Below, piece after piece: positions 55,901 through 64,000 of a DNA stretch of 64,000 nucleotides; within the stretch, counting starts at the first letter, position 1, and each line of letters starts with the position of its first letter. This DNA is from Terfezia claveryi (taxonomy: Eukaryota; Ascomycota; Pezizomycetes; Pezizales; Pezizaceae). The notes below the pieces were generated by a model, which worked only from the letters and a program-made list of their open reading frames with translations, did no database searches and was not told the DNA's origin. The translations under genes were made by a program, and so were the position numbers. The DNA is taken from contig WHUX01000237.1 of NCBI GenBank assembly GCA_015179025.1, positions 1-64,000 on the forward strand, written 5' to 3'.

Positions 55901-56143
55901 GGTGGGGACAAGGGTGAGGTAAATTCAACCACAAGTCCTGTGATGGAGGATCAGGGGGAAGTTGATCAGGGGGAAGTTGGGGCCAGTACAGTTACAATTC
56001 CGGGTGGGGATAAGGAGCAGGTAAATTCAACAAAAAGTCCGGTGATAGAGGATAAGGGGGTTGGGTGGGCTTGTTGTGGTGGACGAAAGATGCTATCAAT
56101 GAATGAAGAGGTGGATAATGATGATGATCTGATGCCGGAGTAA
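52991..56143 (+). CDS. c4: large protein, unknown function, coiled coil and Arg/Asp/Ser-rich tail
   Basis: Exons 52991-53221, 53308-53946, 54006-54631 and 54698-56143, all phase-compatible, about 980 residues. N part: basic start (SPSAKRKVSQPAVRPQTRSK), then a helical domain (WRAKAGWLIAMVWYKVHNFS, LLKLARYWTNGTIGKEYTRT, YYAIWYPVTFVTDALLWLTP). Middle is acidic and ends LDNRIAELLRPSLSLADMAK. C part: coiled coil (LNLLRQELNNKIEEAHKERK), GGGGRLARLG, then RS/RD-rich sequence (SRRDGDRHH, GDQREGDHDRGR). Breaks: a frameshift near 54735 and one TGA at 55451 (likely CGA). It resembles an RNA-binding low-complexity tail; no family recognised. Confidence 0.65.
53222..53307 (+). other. Intron 1 of c4
   Basis: 86 bp, GTATGT donor, CACTGAC branch, CATTTTAG acceptor, phase 0; joins LVSSVV to SLEEWRAKAG. 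Confidence 0.8.
53947..54005 (+). other. Intron 2 of c4
   Basis: 59 bp, GTGAGT donor, GTAACTGC branch-like site, GGGAG acceptor, phase 0; joins QQRHGIL to SSATTYTAHQN. Confidence 0.55.
54632..54697 (+). other. Intron 3 of c4, conserved in E4
   Basis: 66 bp, GTAAGT donor overlapping an apparent TAA stop, GTTATGCTGATG branch region, TTTGGTAG acceptor followed by TTATGT. The E4 wreck keeps the donor, GTTATGCTAATG and TAG|TTATGT at 17724-17781, which shows that the intron is old and the two sequences homologous. Confidence 0.75.
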
Positions 56144-56367
56144 CGACACAAGATTAATTTCTTATTTCTTGGCTCATTAGTAGTATGTTATTAGCTTTTT
56201 AGAGGAAAGGTCCATTAGTAGATGCCACTTTTGATTGATATTGAGCTTGCTACGCTATAGAAACATGCACCAATGACTGGATTCCGAGGTTCGATGTGAA
56301 TAGCTCATGGAGAGTGCCAAAAGATCTGAAATGTAGAGATGATACGTAGCAGAGCATATTTCAAATC

Positions 56368-56397
56368 GAGAGTCAAACCAAATCCTGTCCGACTCTC
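56368..56397. repeat. H1 hairpin after c4
   Basis: GAGAGTC ... GACTCTC, a 30-bp variant of H1, 225 nt downstream of the c4 stop. Confidence 0.75.
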
Positions 56398-56568
56398 AAA
56401 ACTAGAGATAATATACAATGCACTAAATGAACGAAATCCCAAACAAATGCATCCGCAATCAAATGTTTTGGTAGACATTTATTCTGCTGTTATCATTATG
56501 ACAATTGTGTATGCTTAAAATATGCAGCTCAAAACAATGCTAGTAGCTCCGAAAACAGGCTATGCATG

Positions 56569-56611
56569 CGCTAGCATCTCCGAGCTCAAAACGCTCGGAG
56601 ATGCTAGTGCG
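56569..56611. repeat. H4 hairpin, right copy
   Basis: CGCTAGCATCTCCGAGC pairs with GCTCGGAGATGCTAGTGCG across a 7-nt loop. Same CTAG and CTCCGAGC core as 43110-43145. Confidence 0.75.
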
Positions 56612-56634
56612 TGCAGTTTCAGAGCAGTTTAGTA

Positions 56635-56676
56635 CCAGACTCTTGCAGATAAAAGTTATCACCGCCAAGAGTCTGG
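56635..56676. repeat. H3 hairpin, right copy
   Basis: CCAGACTCTTG pairs with CAAGAGTCTGG, 11-bp stem. Same outer stem as 43034-43087. Confidence 0.75.
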
Positions 56677-56689
56677 GACCGAGAACATG

Positions 56690-58370
56690 AGAAACCCATG
56701 TGCTCGCTGCTTATACATATATATGTGAGAAATCCATGCATTCGCGGGCTTATACATATATATATATGCCAGAAATCCATGCATTCGCGGGATTATATAA
56801 GTATATATATGCGAGAAACCCATGTGCTCGCTGCTTATATATATATATGCGAGAAATCCATGCATTCGCGGGCTTATATATATATGCGAGAAATCCGTGC
56901 ATTCGCGGGCTTATATATATATATATATATGCGAGAAATCAATGCATTCGTGGGCTTATATAAGTATATATATGCGAGAAACCCATGTGCTCGCTGCTTA
57001 TATATATATATGTGAGAAATCCATGCATTCGCGGGCTTATATATATATATATATGCGAGAAATCCATGCATTCGTGGGCTTATATATATATATATATGCG
57101 AGACATTCGTGCTTTTGGAGACTTATATATATATGTGCGAGACACTCGTGCTTTTGGAGACTTATATATATATGTGCGAGACACTCGTGCTTTTGGAGAC
57201 TTACATATATATGTGCGAGAAACTTTTGCTTTCAGGACATATATATATATATATATATGAGAAATCCATACATTCGCAGGCTTATATATATATATGCAAG
57301 ACACCTGTGCTTTTGGAGACTTATATATATATGTGCGAGAAACTCGTGCTTTTGGGACATATATATATATATATGTGAGAAATCAATACATTCGCAGGCT
57401 TATATATATATATGCGAGACACGCGTGCTTTTGGAGACTTATATATATATGTGCGAGAAACTCGTGCTTTTGGAGAAATATATATATATATATATGAGAA
57501 ATCCATACATTCGCAGGCTTATATATATATATGCGAGACACTCGTGCTTTTGGAGACTTATATATATATGTGCGAGAAACTCGTGCTTTTGGAGACATAT
57601 ATATATATGTGCGAGAAACTCGTGCTTTTGGGACATATATATATATATATGTGAGAAATCCATACATTCACAGGCTTATATATATATGTGCGAGACACTC
57701 GTGCTTTTGAGACTTATATATATATATATGTGAGAAATCCATACATTCACAGGCTTATATATATATGTGCGAGACACTCGTGCTTTTGAGACTTATATAT
57801 ATATATATGTGAGAAATCCATACACTCGCAGGCTTATATATATGCATGCGAGAAACTCGTGCTTTTGGAGACTTATATATAAGTATATATGCGAGAAATC
57901 CATACATTCGCAGGCTTATATATATATATGCGAGACACTCGTGCTTTTGGAGACTTATATATATATGTGCGAGAAACTCGTGCTTTTGGAGAAATATATA
58001 TATATATATATGAGAAATCCATACATTCGCAGGCTTATATATATATATGCGAGACACTCGTGCTTTTGGAGACTTATATATATATGTGCGAGAAACTCGT
58101 GCTTTTGGAGACATATATATATATGTGCGAGAAACTCGTGCTTTTGGGACATATATATATATATATGTGAGAAATCCATACATTCACAGGCTTATATATA
58201 TATGTGCGAGACACTCGTGCTTTTGAGACTTATATATATATATATGTGAGAAATCCATACATTTACAGGCTTATATATATATGTGCGAGACACTCGTACT
58301 TTTGAGACTTATATATATATATATGTGAGAAATCCATACATTCGCAGGCTTATATATATATGCGAGAAAC
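56690..58370. repeat. AT-rich tandem repeat block of E1 (right side)
   Basis: About 40 units of 35-45 bp: TATATATATATGCGAGAAA, then ATCCATGCATTCGCGGGCTT or CTCGTGCTTTTGGAGAC. Higher-order duplications are visible (57640-57780; 57390-57670 against 57900-58180). Left of c1 only one unit remains (about 42995-43025). ORFs in all frames here are repeat artefacts. Confidence 0.9.
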
Positions 58371-59332
58371 TCGTACTTTCGGATACTTATATATATATGC
58401 CCGTGAATGCATGAATTCCTACGGAATATATCACAAAGTCTGAACTCCGCACATATCACAGTACTTGTCTCGTTCGCAGTACCACGACTACGATTTCCCA
58501 ATATAACTATTACCAGGCCAGGCATTGAGTAGTATGGCACCCGCGGGCGAAAGGGGGGCTGAGCGCCATTGATCACTGTCATGCCACTTCTCTTATTATC
58601 CCCTATCTCATTGTCTTCGGAAAGTCTAAATTGTCGGCCTTAGCAGTCGGCCTTGGCAACTATGGTTTTCCTGTATATATACTTCCCTTCCCCGCGCTTT
58701 TTCCCTTTGCTCATTATTCCCAGCATATTACAGCGAGAGAGCATTAGAGGGAGAATTAGAGCGAGCATTAGAGCGAGAATTAGAGCGAGCATTACAGCGA
58801 GAGTTAGTCCGATGGATACAGCGAGAGTTAGAGCGAAGCTTAGGCCAAAGGTTAGAGCGAGTGTTGCTGCACACATGTTCCGTGTCCATATCTATTGCTA
58901 AATACCTCTCTGTGTATATAATAATTGGCGAATGCAATGAATATTTCTGCTGCATGCATATTCAAAGGTTGCAAACCCGGCTACATAGCTGGCTGGTGTA
59001 AGAACGTAGCAGATGCAAGCTGTAAGCGGGTTGTGTTTACCCACCAAGTGCGTCGGGAAAAAGGTTGCATGTATGCTTGCGTCCTAGGCTTGGGGGCAAC
59101 ATCCCAGTGCATCCCAGATGCGAGAGCAACTGCCCAACATTGGTGTTGCGTCCCAGGCGAGGGGGCAATGTTCCAGTGCATCCAGATGCGAGAGCAACTG
59201 CCCAGCATTGGTGTTGCGTCACAGGCGAGGGGGCAACGTCCTAGTGCGTCCAGACGCATAGGACGCACAGGACGCAAACTCGCGTCTGGACGCTTGGTGG
59301 TACGTCCTGACGCAGATTTTTTTTTGCTGATG
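58371..59332 (-). repeat. Right inverted arm of E1
   Basis: Inverted copy of the left arm, with AGAGCGAG-type repeats (58732-58862) and GGGACGCA-type minisatellite units (59080-59250), ending TTTTTTTGCTGATG. Confidence 0.88.
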
Positions 59333-60555
59333 TTTGATAGTACAAGCTTCGTCTATCGTTCCTTTTGAGCCTTTAATTGCAGTACTTAACGATTTCTTCT
59401 CAATACTTCTAGTCGGTATTTTGTACAGGTGTACGAATTGAGAATTAATTCAGTCTCCTCCCTTTGTTTGGAGATCAATTAAAGCTAGTGCGGGTGTTCG
59501 TTAGCTTTAACGAATACCTTGCTAAAATCTGGTACCTGTCTTGACAAGGGTCGTTCCTTGATTTTATCCTTGTTGTTTTTATCTCTGGTGGCTATCGGCA
59601 TAGCTAAATCTTGTGCGGCTGTACGCATAGATACCTTATTTTTTCGTTTCCTACAGTCCTTGTAGGATTGTCCAGGGTTCTAACACCATAGATATTTCTT
59701 GTCTCTAATTAATTGCATCTTCATCTTCTGATCCAATTTTTTTGTGATGGTGTCCTAATCTGAGTCCTTCCGATTTTCTGTATTGGGTTTGGTGTTGAGA
59801 TTGCTGCTAGGATTAAATTCTGTTTTTTGTCGTTGATTCTGGTCCCTGCGTGGACTGTGACTTCGATTTTCATTCCGAGGGTATTGTCCTTAGGATGTAT
59901 ACAGTATGGATAGTGGGGCAATATCCTTTTTTGAAGCTTCATATGACTCCGCTTGATGTACGAGCTGATCATATGACCATTCCTCTTTAATTAAAGGAAT
60001 TAATGTGGCCGACATATATGGTGGCAGGTAATTAAGAAACTTCCTTCTTTTTACTTCCTGCGATATTGACTGTTTACCATTCTTGTCGATTAATTTAATC
60101 TGCATTTCAGTGAGCCAATTGGCAAACTGTTTAATCCCCATGTGACGTCCGTCCTTGTATGGTGTGGCTGTCTCCCATCATTTCCATAAAATATCTTTGC
60201 TAGTGGAGGGTATCAGAAAATCCCTTAGTACTAGCATGAAGCTGAAGAATTTAGCATCCTTCCCTATTTCTCTGATGAATTGATTATAAGTAGTAAGTGC
60301 GCTTCCTTCCATTCTGAATCCAACAATTTCCAGAGCTAAAGCGCCTTCTAAATCTATCCTTTTTAGAACCAACCAATGTTGCATTGCTGTGGCCCAAGAG
60401 TCAAAATATTGTGAGTCTTGACATTTTTTGTCTTCTCCTTTCACCTTTTCTGGTAGATCAATCTTTATTCCTCTTAAAACATCCATTGTTTTATGGTTAC
60501 CTGCTGTAACTATTCCTGTAGTTGATTCCCATTGTTGATGTACAACCGATTTTCC
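59333..60555 (-). pseudogene. gag C-terminal part and protease start of A2
   Basis: From right to left: GIKIDLPEKVKGEDKK, SWATAMQHWLVLKRIDLEGA (unbroken at the site where B1 sits in A1), LVLRDFLIPSTSKDILWK, then KQFANWLTEMQIKLIDKNG, a CCHC knuckle near 59690-59650, and the protease segment RPLSRQVPDFSK ending at the E1 insertion. Several stops. Confidence 0.8.
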
Positions 60556-61401
60556 TCATTGGGGCTTTCTAACTAAAGGTTGACTCGCAACTGACGATAC
60601 ATTATCAGAGTCCGAGCTTTCATCTCCACTATTATCGGGATCTCGTCCTCCTCCTTGAGATTTCTGCTTTTGTGGATCTGGTCCTGTTTCCAGATCGTCA
60701 TCGTCTTCTGGTAGTTGTATATCTTTTGGTGGTTGATTTTTGTCACTTGGTTCTTTGGCTGACCCAGTTCTCCTTTCTAGTGTCTCAGGTGCCTGACCTT
60801 TGCCTTTCGATTGATCTTTCGGTGTTCTCAGGAACACTCCTGGAAGTTCTCTGCTAGGATTGAAAAAATCCTCCATGGTATGTGCTGATTCTTCTAGATG
60901 AGTGCCGCTCATCATAAAAGCCATGATTTCTTCCCAGTTATTTATTACCCAATTCAGTTTCCTTAAGAGTGGAACAATAGGTTTCTTTAATTCTTTACTT
61001 AAAAATGTGTTCATTTCTAAATCTTCTTCTTTGAATGGGTAAGGTGTTAGCCATAAATAGTGTTTTGCTACGGCTTCCATTAAGAGTCGAATATCATCAG
61101 GATGATACTGCTGGGCATATCCCATTGAGCGAGTATATTTCAAAATCTCCTCTATTGTTGGAAGGTGTCTGTCCCAAAATTCTTCTGGTGCGAGAGGTAA
61201 AGCCATACTAAAGTATAGTTTGGTTCCTGCTCCACCTGGTTCTCCTATTTCTATATCGATAGGCAGATTTATTTCCCCTTCTGTGTTAGGAATTATAAAT
61301 CTGGTCTTTCTGGGAGTTTCTTCTACTAATTTCTTAATATCTTCAGGTAACATAGTTAACTGTCTCGACCTCTTAGTCTTCTTACTAAGTTCAGACACCA
61401 T
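60556..61401 (-). CDS. gag N-terminal part of A2, intact 281-codon frame
   Basis: MVSELSKKTKRSRQLTMLPE, then RFIIPNTEGEINLPIDIEIG, HYLWLTPYPFKEEDLEMN, EEIMAFMMSGTHLEESAHT, and an acidic tail ending VASQPLVRKPQ. Serves as the reference showing the frameshift in A1. Head-to-head with the antisense ORF starting at 61403. Gag assignment is by position. Confidence 0.75.
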   Translation of the reverse strand: MVSELSKKTKRSRQLTMLPEDIKKLVEETPRKTRFIIPNTEGEINLPIDIEIGEPGGAGTKLYFSMALPLAPEEFWDRHLPTIEEILKYTRSMGYAQQYHPDDIRLLMEAVAKHYLWLTPYPFKEEDLEMNTFLSKELKKPIVPLLRKLNWVINNWEEIMAFMMSGTHLEESAHTMEDFFNPSRELPGVFLRTPKDQSKGKGQAPETLERRTGSAKEPSDKNQPPKDIQLPEDDDDLETGPDPQKQKSQGGGRDPDNSGDESSDSDNVSSVASQPLVRKPQ

Positions 61402-61402
61402 T

Positions 61403-61987
61403 ATGTCTGATTTCGTCGTCTGTCTGCAACCAAATGCAGCTAGTTATACGATACGATTGTCGAGTTACTTTTCTTCTTTGGCACCTTTCTATGCTGATGG
61501 TGTGGTGGCTGATGATCCTTATGATCTCCGTTCGATTGACGGTTCTGTTGGCTCGGTGGCTCACGAGGCTGGTAAGGCTGGATGTCAGGATCCTGATGTT
61601 TCTTATGGTCCTGGTTTTTCTTGGTCTACTGGTCTAGAATCTAGTTCTAGTTCTTTCGGCAAGAGTGTCACGTTTTCTGATTGGTGTGTTGAGGTAGACG
61701 TTGGGGGCGCAGAGGTATTGGTAGAAATGTCTGGGCCTAAGGAAGATTCTGATGGAGGTAATTCTTTTCTGAAGGGAATGGCTGCAGTGGAGGCAGCGAG
61801 ATTTGAGCCTTGGGATTGTGACGCTTGGTTGTTTAGACCAATTATTCCTGGGACCTGGGGGGCCAGTTTTTCAATGGTGTACTGGATTTTCAGGTACAGA
61901 TGTAATGGCGGTTGCCAGGAGTACAAGATGAGTTGTCGATCTTATTGGGAAAATGTAATGGAGAACGTTGTTTCATTACTTATATAA
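61403..61987 (+). CDS. Antisense ORF of family A (A2 copy), running into A3
   Basis: ATG at 61403, one base from the gag ATG complement (61399-61401). It encodes MSDFVVCLQPNAASY and the conserved EARFEPWDCDAWLF-like region with Cys-rich RCNGGCQEYKMSC. After A3 inserted at 61954 the frame reads a few codons into its LTR. See A1 and A3 copies. Confidence 0.45.
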   Translation: MSDFVVCLQPNAASYTIRLSSYFSSLAPFYADGVVADDPYDLRSIDGSVGSVAHEAGKAGCQDPDVSYGPGFSWSTGLESSSSSFGKSVTFSDWCVEVDVGGAEVLVEMSGPKEDSDGGNSFLKGMAAVEAARFEPWDCDAWLFRPIIPGTWGASFSMVYWIFRYRCNGGCQEYKMSCRSYWENVMENVVSLLI

Positions 61988-62633
61988 TTGATTATATACT
62001 TTTGTATTTCCTATATTACTACTATGTTATGTAATTAAGCCTCTCGATTGAAGAACTAGCCTTCTACCATCTCCTATTGCTTTATAAGCATCCATAGTAT
62101 ACGGAAGTTGCCATGGAAACTTCCATGGAACTTACCATATGAGCACACCCTCATTATGGCCGCGTAACCTCTGTTTAAAGGCATGTGAGTCACTACTATG
62201 GCCATATGACCATCGTTTATGGCGTGTAACTCATTACTATGGCCACATGACACTTTTTGTACAGCGCACCACCTTCTAGTGTGTCACCCTTTATTGAATT
62301 TATTTCCTTAGTTATCGGATCTCAGACGAGTATAAATAGGCCGCTGGATTCCCTTTGGAATCCACAGAAAGACAAGAAGCAACCAAGCAAGCACTCAGAG
62401 CAAGCAAGCCTATATTCCGATCAGATCAAGATCATATAGCTTAGATAGCACAAATCATATAAGATAGATTACACCAGTTAATTACTAATCCCTTCAGGAA
62501 CATCCCACATAGTAATCTCCCTACCCTTCTGAGGTCTTACCTTAGCAGAACCGAAATACACAAACGTCCGTACCTATAGATATAGATTGTATAAACGGTA
62601 CTGAATGAATACTGTCTAGTACTATTCATTACA
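61954..62633 (+). repeat. 5' LTR of A3
   Basis: 680 bp, TGTAATGGAG ... CATTACA, same TATA box context as A1. Confidence 0.92.
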
Positions 62634-62964
62634 TTTTTTTTAACTCACTTACCTAATCTTTACTCTTAAATCCAAGGCCTGATCAATCTTCGGATACCTT
62701 TATTACACTCACACAAGTGTATACAATTCGACACCTAAGTGCACATATAAAATCGATATCATTATTTAACTAGCTAGCTAACAAAATCCAACAAACGAGA
62801 TATCAGACTCTCAACTGCAGTACATCAACAAAAGACTTAGAAGCAAGCTAAGCAGAGCTCTAACGGGCAGTGGTATCCCATATTAAACAATCCCACCCTC
62901 GTTCACAACACTTTTCCTAATAAGATCGACAACTCATCTTGCACTCCTGGCAACCGCCATTACA

Positions 62965-63462
62965 TCAGTATCTGTAAATCCAGTATACCATTGAAAAACC
63001 GGCCCCCCAGGTCCCAGGAATAATTGGTCTAAACAACCAAGCATCACAATCCCAAGGCTCAAATCTCGCTGCCTCCACTGCAGCCATTTCCTCCAGAAAA
63101 GAATTATTTCCATTAGAAGCTTCCTTAGGCCTAGACATCTCTACTAATACCTCTGCGCCCCCAATGTTTACCTCAACACACCAATCAGAAAAAGTGACAC
63201 TCTTGCCGGAAGAACTAGAACTAGATTCTAGACCAGTAGACGAAGAAAAACCAGGACCATAAGAAACATCAGGATCCTGACATCCAGCCTCACTAGCCGT
63301 GTGAGCCACCGAGCCAACAGAATTGTCAGTCGAACGGAGATCATAAGGATCATCAGCCACCACACCATCAGCATAGAAAGGTGCCAAAGAAGAAAAGTAA
63401 CTCGACGATCGTATCGCATAACCAGCTGCATTTGGTTGCGGACAGACGATGAAATCAGACAT
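62965..63462 (-). CDS. Antisense ORF of family A (A3 copy)
   Basis: ATG at 63462-63460, one base from the gag ATG at 63464. 165 codons, ending at a TGA (WIYRY then stop) where A1 and A2 read on through the Cys-rich tail. The rest of the tail is still present after the stop. Confidence 0.4.
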   Translation of the reverse strand: MSDFIVCPQPNAAGYAIRSSSYFSSLAPFYADGVVADDPYDLRSTDNSVGSVAHTASEAGCQDPDVSYGPGFSSSTGLESSSSSSGKSVTFSDWCVEVNIGGAEVLVEMSRPKEASNGNNSFLEEMAAVEAARFEPWDCDAWLFRPIIPGTWGAGFSMVYWIYRY

Positions 63463-63463
63463 A

Positions 63464-64000
63464 ATGGCGTCTGAACTTAGTAATAAGACTAAGAGGTCGA
63501 GACAGTTAACTATGTTACCCGAAGATATTAAGAAATTTGTAGAAGAAACTCCCAGAAAGACCAGATTTATAATTCCTAACACAGAAGGGGAAATAAATCT
63601 GCCTATCGATATAGAAATAGGAGAACCAGGTGGAGCAGGAACCAAACTATATTTTAGTATGGCTTTACCTCTCGCACCAGAAGAATTTTGGGACAGACAT
63701 CTTCCAACAATTGAGGAGATTTTGAAATATACTCACTCAATAGGACATGCCCAACAGTATCATCCTGATGATACTCGACTCTTAATGGAAGCCGTAGCAA
63801 AATACTACTTATGGCTAACGCCTTACCCATTCAAAGAAGAAGACTTAGAAATGAACGCATTTTTAAGTAAAGAATTAAGGAAACCTGTTGTACCACTTTT
63901 AAGGAAACTGAATTGGGTAATAAATAACTGGGAAGAAATAATGGCATTCATGATGAGCGGCACTCATCTAGAAGAATCAGCATATACCACGGAGGATTTT
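63464..64000 (+). CDS. gag of A3, partial at window end
   Basis: MASELSNKTKRSRQLTMLPE and on without a stop to the end of the window (FMMSGTHLEESAYTTEDF). Close to A2 gag. Confidence 0.8.
   Translation, partial: MASELSNKTKRSRQLTMLPEDIKKFVEETPRKTRFIIPNTEGEINLPIDIEIGEPGGAGTKLYFSMALPLAPEEFWDRHLPTIEEILKYTHSIGHAQQYHPDDTRLLMEAVAKYYLWLTPYPFKEEDLEMNAFLSKELRKPVVPLLRKLNWVINNWEEIMAFMMSGTHLEESAYTTEDF

Larger units (their letters stand above)
41982..59332. mobile_element. E1: 17.35-kb TIR element with DUF6589-like gene, RecQ-like helicase and two further genes
   Basis: Terminal repeats CATCAGCAAAAA (41982) and TTTTTGCTGATG (59332) begin inverted arms of about 1 kb. The A1 sequence gives the empty site AAGTTTGATAG (complement of 9912-9930); in A2 it reads AAGTT then E1 then TTTGATAG, so the duplication is TT. 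Inside are mirror-image hairpins, c1(+), c2(-), a 179-bp array, an H1 array, c3(-), c4(+) and AT-rich repeats. It is the youngest large insertion here apart perhaps from A3. I recognise no described superfamily; c1 is the best transposase candidate. Confidence 0.85.
36586..61953 (-). mobile_element. A2: family-A chromovirus, minus strand, split by E1 and cut by A3
   Basis: 3' LTR at 36586-37265, pol at 37294-41981, E1 inserted at 41982-59332, then gag and leader to 61953, where A3 starts. The remaining leader and 5' LTR must lie right of A3, outside the window. Left flank CTCTT should be half of its TSD. It is better preserved than A1, with an intact 539-codon integrase and 281-codon gag. Confidence 0.9.
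61954..64000 (+). mobile_element. A3: family-A chromovirus, 5' part (runs off the window)
   Basis: 5' LTR 61954-62633, leader, antisense ORF and the first 179 codons of gag. Inserted in the A2 leader; left flank GAAAA (61949-61953) should recur after its 3' LTR. Confidence 0.9.

Noticed and set aside
56659..58250. Many ORFs of up to 303 codons in both strands
   Set aside because: All arise from AT-rich tandem repeats without stops; composition is Tyr/Ile-rich on both strands.
41982..59332. E1 as a Starship, Helitron or hAT element
   Set aside because: No tyrosine recombinase (DUF3435) or Rep/Helitron domain seen; it has long inverted arms; the duplication is TT, not 8 bp.
1..64000. tRNA, rRNA or host protein genes
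   Set aside because: I saw none; every stretch is explained by a transposable element or its decay product.

Overview
The window is a tower of nested fungal transposable elements. I see no host gene and no tRNA or rRNA. The fungal assignment rests on Ty3/gypsy chromoviruses whose integrases end in chromodomains, short introns with GTATGT/GTAAGT donors, a DUF6589-like gene, and CpA-to-TpA and CpG-to-TpG decay in the repeats, as left by RIP or methylation-linked deamination. The species is not determined; a repeat-rich filamentous fungus of the truffle type would fit.

Layout. (1) 1-245 and 15322-16273 are one minus-strand fragment (B0) of LTR family B. It was split by A1 (251-15316, plus strand, 680-bp LTRs, TSD TGGAT), and A1 was itself split by B1 (2803-8891). 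(2) 16274-24792 and 30865-36585 hold old, AT-rich remains of a large DNA element family, E: an end arm (E3), a fold-back derivative (E2, 18103-23000) carrying an unrelated minisatellite-rich TIR element (F, 19469-21930), and wrecked cassette genes (E4). B2 (24793-30864, minus strand, TSD TATAT) sits inside a 243-bp tandem array there. (3) 36586-61953 is a minus-strand family-A copy (A2), split by a much younger 17.35-kb element E1 (41982-59332). (4) 61954 to the window end is a third family-A copy (A3) inserted in A2.

The most interesting object is E1. It has inverted arms of about 1 kb ending in CATCAGC, a likely 2-bp TT duplication, and mirror-image hairpins inside each arm. It carries four genes: c1 (DUF6589-like, candidate transposase), c2 (RecQ-like helicase with a zinc-binding tail), c3 (unknown, Gly/Ser-rich) and c4 (unknown, about 980 residues, coiled coil plus Arg/Asp/Ser-rich tail). 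Recognisable wrecks of all four lie in E4, with the convergent c1/c2 pair and c3-c2 order kept, so they look like a cassette that travels together.

A second pattern links unrelated elements. Near gene 3' ends, E1 has a 30-bp hairpin (H1) and E4 has a palindrome (H2). Family-B LTRs carry H2 (B0, B1) or an H1-like hairpin (B2) at the same place near the U3 start, which is the retrotransposon's 3' UTR. A third point is family A itself, which has an antisense ORF head-to-head with gag, zinc knuckles between RNase H and integrase, and YIDN in place of YIDD in its reverse transcriptase.
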